This document shows positions 60,556 to 64,000 of a DNA stretch of 64,000 bases, piece after piece. The DNA is from JBEBVQ01 sp964527735 (lineage in GTDB: Bacteria > Bacteroidota > Bacteroidia > Chitinophagales > Chitinophagaceae): positions 1 to 64,000 of the forward strand of contig CAZGPG010000005.1 of the NCBI GenBank assembly GCA_964527735.1, given 5' to 3'. Under the pieces are notes generated by a model, which was not told where the DNA came from, ran no database searches, and was given only the letters and a program-made list of their open reading frames with translations. The first letter of the stretch is position 1. Each line of letters opens with the position of its first letter. A program made the position numbers and the translations under genes.

Positions 60556-63500
60556 TTAGTTTTTAATGAATTTCGAAACTGCGATCCTGATGTCATTACG
60601 ATAACAGTGGATGATGTAATAGCCGGCCGGCAATGAAGCGACATCCATGGTGGCTTTATTGTCTGTTGCCTGTATGGTTGATATCCGTTGTCCCGTCATG
60701 TTTAATAACTCAACACGGATGTCACCACCCATCACAGATGTAATGGCAACGTGGATAAGCGCATGTGCGGGGTTAGGGTAGATTGAAATTTTATCTTCCG
60801 TACTGAATGCGGATACAGATGTAGGTATATAGTAGTACGTTTTCTGCAAGCAACTTCCCATGGTGGTCATTACCCAGTAATGCCTGCCTGAGAAATCAGG
60901 ATTCGTATTTATGTAATCCTGGTTGATCTCACCTTCAAGCAGGGTAGAGTCCAGTGAATGTACATCATCATATCCCCACTGGTAAGAAGCCTCATTGTTT
61001 GGCGTGCAGACAAAGTGATTATTGAAGTAGGAAACTGTGGGTGTTTCGGAGGTAGTCGCACTCACGTTGACCTCGACCGAATTATGATTGGTACAACCCG
61101 TACCTGTCATGGTTACGTTTAATGATACATAAGCGGTACCGGTTTCCGTAAAACTTACTAAAGCATATTGATGCGACGTACCCTGTGCCCAGACGGTAGC
61201 ATTTATTGCAGTCCAGTCGTAGGTGATATTTTCCGGGGGCAATGTTGCCGTACCAAAGTTTTGATACATGGTCCCGTTACAGACAGATGGGGGTGATTGT
61301 GTTGTAATATCAGGAACCTGCGGGATCGGACTTACGGTAATGATCTTTATGGCCGTAGCGGTGCCGCATCCGTTAGTAACGGAATAACTGATTGTGTCCG
61401 TACCTGCTGTGATGCCGGTTACTATGCCCGCAGAAACGGTAGTTGTATGATTGGTGCTTGTCCATGTACCACCTGTCACACTGCTTTCCAATGTAATATC
61501 CCCACCGGTACATACAGCCGCAGGGCCGGAAATCGTGCCTGCATCGGGTAAGGGATTGATGGTTATGATCGCTGTTTCAGTATCAATACCGCACCCATTA
61601 GTAACAGAGTATCTGATCGTATCTATACCTGCGGCTACCCCGGTTACCACACCACCTACGACTGTAGCCGTAGCATTGCTGCTGCTCCATGTTCCACCTG
61701 TTACGGCATTAGTTAATGTGATGGATGAGCCGGCACATACGGACGATGGTCCGGCGATTGTGCCTGCATTGGGTAAAGGATTTATAGTAATGATCGCTGT
61801 TGCAGTATCAATACCGCACCCGTTAGTGACAGAGTATCTGATCGTATCTATACCTGCGGTTACCCCGGTTACGACACCACCAACGACCGTAGCCGTAGCA
61901 TTGCTGCTGGTCCATGTGCCGCCTGCTACGGCGTCAGTTAGTGTGATGGAAGAGCCGACGCATACCGACGCTGGTCCTGCGATAGTACCTGCATTGGGTA
62001 AAGGGTTTATAGTAATGATCGCTGTGGCAGTATCAATACCGCACCCGTTTGTAACGGAGTAGCGGATCGTATCTATACCTGCGGTTACCCCGGTTACCAC
62101 GCCACCTACGACTGTAGCCGTAGCATTGCTGCTGCTCCATGTGCCGCCTGTTACGGCGTCAGTTAGTGTGATGGAAGAGCCGACGCATACCGACGCTGGT
62201 CCTGCGATAGTACCTGCATTGGGTAAAGGGTTTATAGTAATGATCGCTGTGGCAGTATCAATACCGCACCCGTTTGTAACGGAGTAGCGGATCGTATCTA
62301 TACCTGCGGTTACCCCGGTTACCACGCCACCTACGACTGTAGCCGTAGCATTGCTGCTGCTCCATGTCCCACCTGTTACGGCATTAGTTAATGTGATGGA
62401 TGAACTGACACATACAGACGATGGTCCGGCGATGGTGCCTGCATCGGGTAAGGGATTGACGATTACCGTAACCGTATCTGTACAAGCCAAGGGAGAAGTA
62501 TAAGTAATCACAGCGCTGCCGGCAGTGAGTCCTGAAACTATGCCTGTGGAAGCGCCAACGGTTGCAACCAGTGTATTGTCGCTCTCCCATGTGCCTATGC
62601 CATCAATATTGCTTAAGGTGATCGTTGAACCGACGCAAAAAGGATTTGCTCCGGTTATTGCCGAGGCAACGCAGAGAGCGTCAATAATAGTAACATAGCT
62701 TCCGTTGATCTCTATAGCTCCGTTGATCGTGAGCGCTCTGCCGTTCAGCGTATCTCCCGTGTTTAAGGTGATCGCACCGGCTCCGACAATGGTACCGTTG
62801 AAGACAGAGTTGTCATATATATGTGTTGCGCCGTTAATCTTCCAGTAAACATTTTTTGCCTGGGCGCCATTGATCAGGATAATTTTTGAAGAAGTGCCGG
62901 TTGTAAAGGCGCCGTTTACCTGGATAATGAATACCGCATCGGGATTTCCCTGCGCATTGAGGTATACATTCCCGGTCAAAACTGTTGCTGCGTTCAGCCG
63001 GTAGGTATGAGGCGTAAGCACCAGGTCAAATCCGAAATTGGCCGGATCCAGCAAATCAATATCGAAAGGCAGTGTGTTAAGTATATTATAGGCGATCGTG
63101 AGACTGCCTGCAGCTGCGGCGGTAGCGGCGTCAGGGTTTGCATGGATCATTCCGGTCACAAACAAAGGATTGAAACCGGTTGTTGTGGTTGAATTTGAGC
63201 CGACATCGCCGGTCACATATGTGATTGGTGTGCTTGTGACGCCCCCTATAGAGGAAAATACGCTAAAGATCGCCGCGTCGCCAAGCGGAGGCGCTGCCGG
63301 TCCGGTGAGTATAGGACTGCCGCAGCCCAGCGGCTTATATGCCACCAGTTGACTTACGGATACGGCCCCGTTAATTGCAAGCGCTCTTCCTTCGAGGGTG
63401 TCGAGCGCACTAATGTTAATGGCCGCATTGTTGGCAATAATAGTCCCCCGCATGGTAGTGCCCGTAGCGAGGTTTACCATGCCTTCTACTTTCCAGTACA

Positions 63501-64000
63501 CGTTGCACGCCAGTGCTCCGTTAGTCAATATGATCTTGGACTGGGCAGCGGTAGATAAGGTTCCCTGTATTTGAAAAATAAATACGGCGTTGGGGTTTCC
63601 CTGGGCGTCCAGAATCAGGTTTGAGCTGAGCATTGCATCTCCCGGGATAGCATACACGCCGGCAGTAATTGTTTCCCCTGCTCCCAGCGAGACGCTATGG
63701 GCGGCGGTAGGTGTGGCCGTGTGCAGTTGATTATATGCGATGAGCACATCGGCGACGGCAACCCCGGAGATAACATCAAAAGCGTGCATCTGCCCGTCTA
63801 CATTACCGAAACCGGTGACGGAACCGGCGAGGTTTGATCCTACATGGCCTGTAAGGTGGGTAAGGTGTGGGGTTCCTGAGTTGGACATGGCCCCGTTGGT
63901 CGTAAAGAGGACAAAATTGGCTGCGGTACCTAATGTGATCGTCTGTCCAAAGCTCACGGCGGGCATTAAAAACAGAAGTGCTGCCGTTAACGCATTGGTT
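60556..64000 (-). CDS. giant T9SS adhesin with two DUF3494 domains and Ig-like repeats (5' end cut by window)
   Basis: At least 1147 codons are in the window; the frame continues past 64000 with a signal-peptide-like stretch ('TNALTAALLFLMPAVSFGQT'), so the true start is outside. Two DUF3494 (ice-binding-type) domains follow each other (about residues 8-215 and 218-430 from the Met at 63966). Both contain the 'GTI(I/V).(N/G).AI.......D.L.GRAL.INGA' pattern. Six Ig-like modules come next (about 430-885); four of them are near-identical 75-residue copies. A further region ends in the type A sorting domain ('ISIYPNPAHALIHVAITSVM', 'LLNMTGQRISTIQ', 'GYYIIHCYRNDI'). DUF3494 folds occur in ice-binding and surface proteins. 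The protein is probably surface-displayed. Confidence 0.9.
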   Translation of the reverse strand, partial: TNALTAALLFLMPAVSFGQTITLGTAANFVLFTTNGAMSNSGTPHLTHLTGHVGSNLAGSVTGFGNVDGQMHAFDVISGVAVADVLIAYNQLHTATPTAAHSVSLGAGETITAGVYAIPGDAMLSSNLILDAQGNPNAVFIFQIQGTLSTAAQSKIILTNGALACNVYWKVEGMVNLATGTTMRGTIIANNAAINISALDTLEGRALAINGAVSVSQLVAYKPLGCGSPILTGPAAPPLGDAAIFSVFSSIGGVTSTPITYVTGDVGSNSTTTTGFNPLFVTGMIHANPDAATAAAAGSLTIAYNILNTLPFDIDLLDPANFGFDLVLTPHTYRLNAATVLTGNVYLNAQGNPDAVFIIQVNGAFTTGTSSKIILINGAQAKNVYWKINGATHIYDNSVFNGTIVGAGAITLNTGDTLNGRALTINGAIEINGSYVTIIDALCVASAITGANPFCVGSTITLSNIDGIGTWESDNTLVATVGASTGIVSGLTAGSAVITYTSPLACTDTVTVIVNPLPDAGTIAGPSSVCVSSSITLTNAVTGGTWSSSNATATVVGGVVTGVTAGIDTIRYSVTNGCGIDTATAIITINPLPNAGTIAGPASVCVGSSITLTDAVTGGTWSSSNATATVVGGVVTGVTAGIDTIRYSVTNGCGIDTATAIITINPLPNAGTIAGPASVCVGSSITLTDAVAGGTWTSSNATATVVGGVVTGVTAGIDTIRYSVTNGCGIDTATAIITINPLPNAGTIAGPSSVCAGSSITLTNAVTGGTWSSSNATATVVGGVVTGVAAGIDTIRYSVTNGCGIDTETAIITINPLPDAGTISGPAAVCTGGDITLESSVTGGTWTSTNHTTTVSAGIVTGITAGTDTISYSVTNGCGTATAIKIITVSPIPQVPDITTQSPPSVCNGTMYQNFGTATLPPENITYDWTAINATVWAQGTSHQYALVSFTETGTAYVSLNVTMTGTGCTNHNSVEVNVSATTSETPTVSYFNNHFVCTPNNEASYQWGYDDVHSLDSTLLEGEINQDYINTNPDFSGRHYWVMTTMGSCLQKTYYYIPTSVSAFSTEDKISIYPNPAHALIHVAITSVMGGDIRVELLNMTGQRISTIQATDNKATMDVASLPAGYYIIHCYRNDIRIAVSKFIKN
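61538..62437 (-). repeat. four tandem 225-bp units encoding Ig-like modules
   Basis: The words CCTGCAT(T/C)GGGTAA recur at 61538, 61763, 61988, 62213 and 62438, spaced exactly 225 bp. They define four in-frame units of 75 codons inside the adhesin gene. Units differ at few bases; the two central ones are the most alike. Such near-identity suggests recent duplication or gene conversion, and copy number could vary among strains. Confidence 0.9.

Noticed and set aside
61538..62437. Regular repeats considered as a CRISPR array
   Set aside because: Units are 225 bp, in frame, and encode Ig-like modules; there are no short repeats with unique spacers.

Overview
The window looks like chromosomal DNA of a Bacteroidota member, most likely family Chitinophagaceae. 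Evidence: seven proteins carry type IX secretion system (T9SS) C-terminal sorting domains of type A or B. There is a PorP/SprF-family protein, TPR-type sensor kinases with LuxR-type regulators, a DksA-like protein of the Bacteroidota kind, and TAnnTTTG-type promoter boxes. Start sites lack obvious Shine-Dalgarno sequences. I saw no tRNA, rRNA, CRISPR array, intact transposase or prophage.

Layout. 0-13.3 kb: envelope and secreted proteins (barrel-like protein, very large TolB-like/barrel protein, T9SS cargo, FKBP isomerase, lipoprotein hydrolase, PorP/SprF), a YdeI-like gene, two gene remnants fused by a deletion, and a creD / wHTH / membrane-protein operon. 13.5-25.1 kb: type II NADH dehydrogenase, RNase Y, 4-hydroxyphenylpyruvate dioxygenase, L,D-transpeptidase, an mlaE-mlaF-mlaD lipid-transport operon, DUF4421 protein, truncated kinase, AraC-tail remnant, queuosine-precursor transporter. 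25.1-31 kb: ileS, a DksA-like protein with a histone H1-like tail, thiolase. 31-49 kb: two paralogous TPR-kinase/LuxR-regulator pairs, each beside T9SS cargo genes. One pair is the 3' end of an apparent five-gene unit (48902 down to 37942) that begins with two tandem seven-repeat propeller proteins. 49.5-58.4 kb: SPFH/NfeD pair, metG, an orphan HlyD-type adaptor, gpsA, a secreted GATase-like protein, a truncated small gene, an AraC regulator and a cupin. 58.6-64 kb: an OmpA-type barrel protein and, 22 bp upstream, a giant adhesin with two ice-binding-type (DUF3494) domains and near-identical Ig-like repeats; its 5' end lies beyond the window.

Most genes are ordinary housekeeping or envelope genes. 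The distinctive content is (i) secreted-cargo cassettes physically coupled to their own two-component systems, (ii) the DUF3494/Ig adhesin paired with an OmpA anchor, (iii) several families of short palindromic repeats, one copy of which lies in frame inside the NADH dehydrogenase gene, and (iv) gene decay: a deletion joining two convergent genes mid-sequence, an AraC 3' remnant, truncated small genes, and a frameshift in a G-rich run of a T9SS cargo gene.
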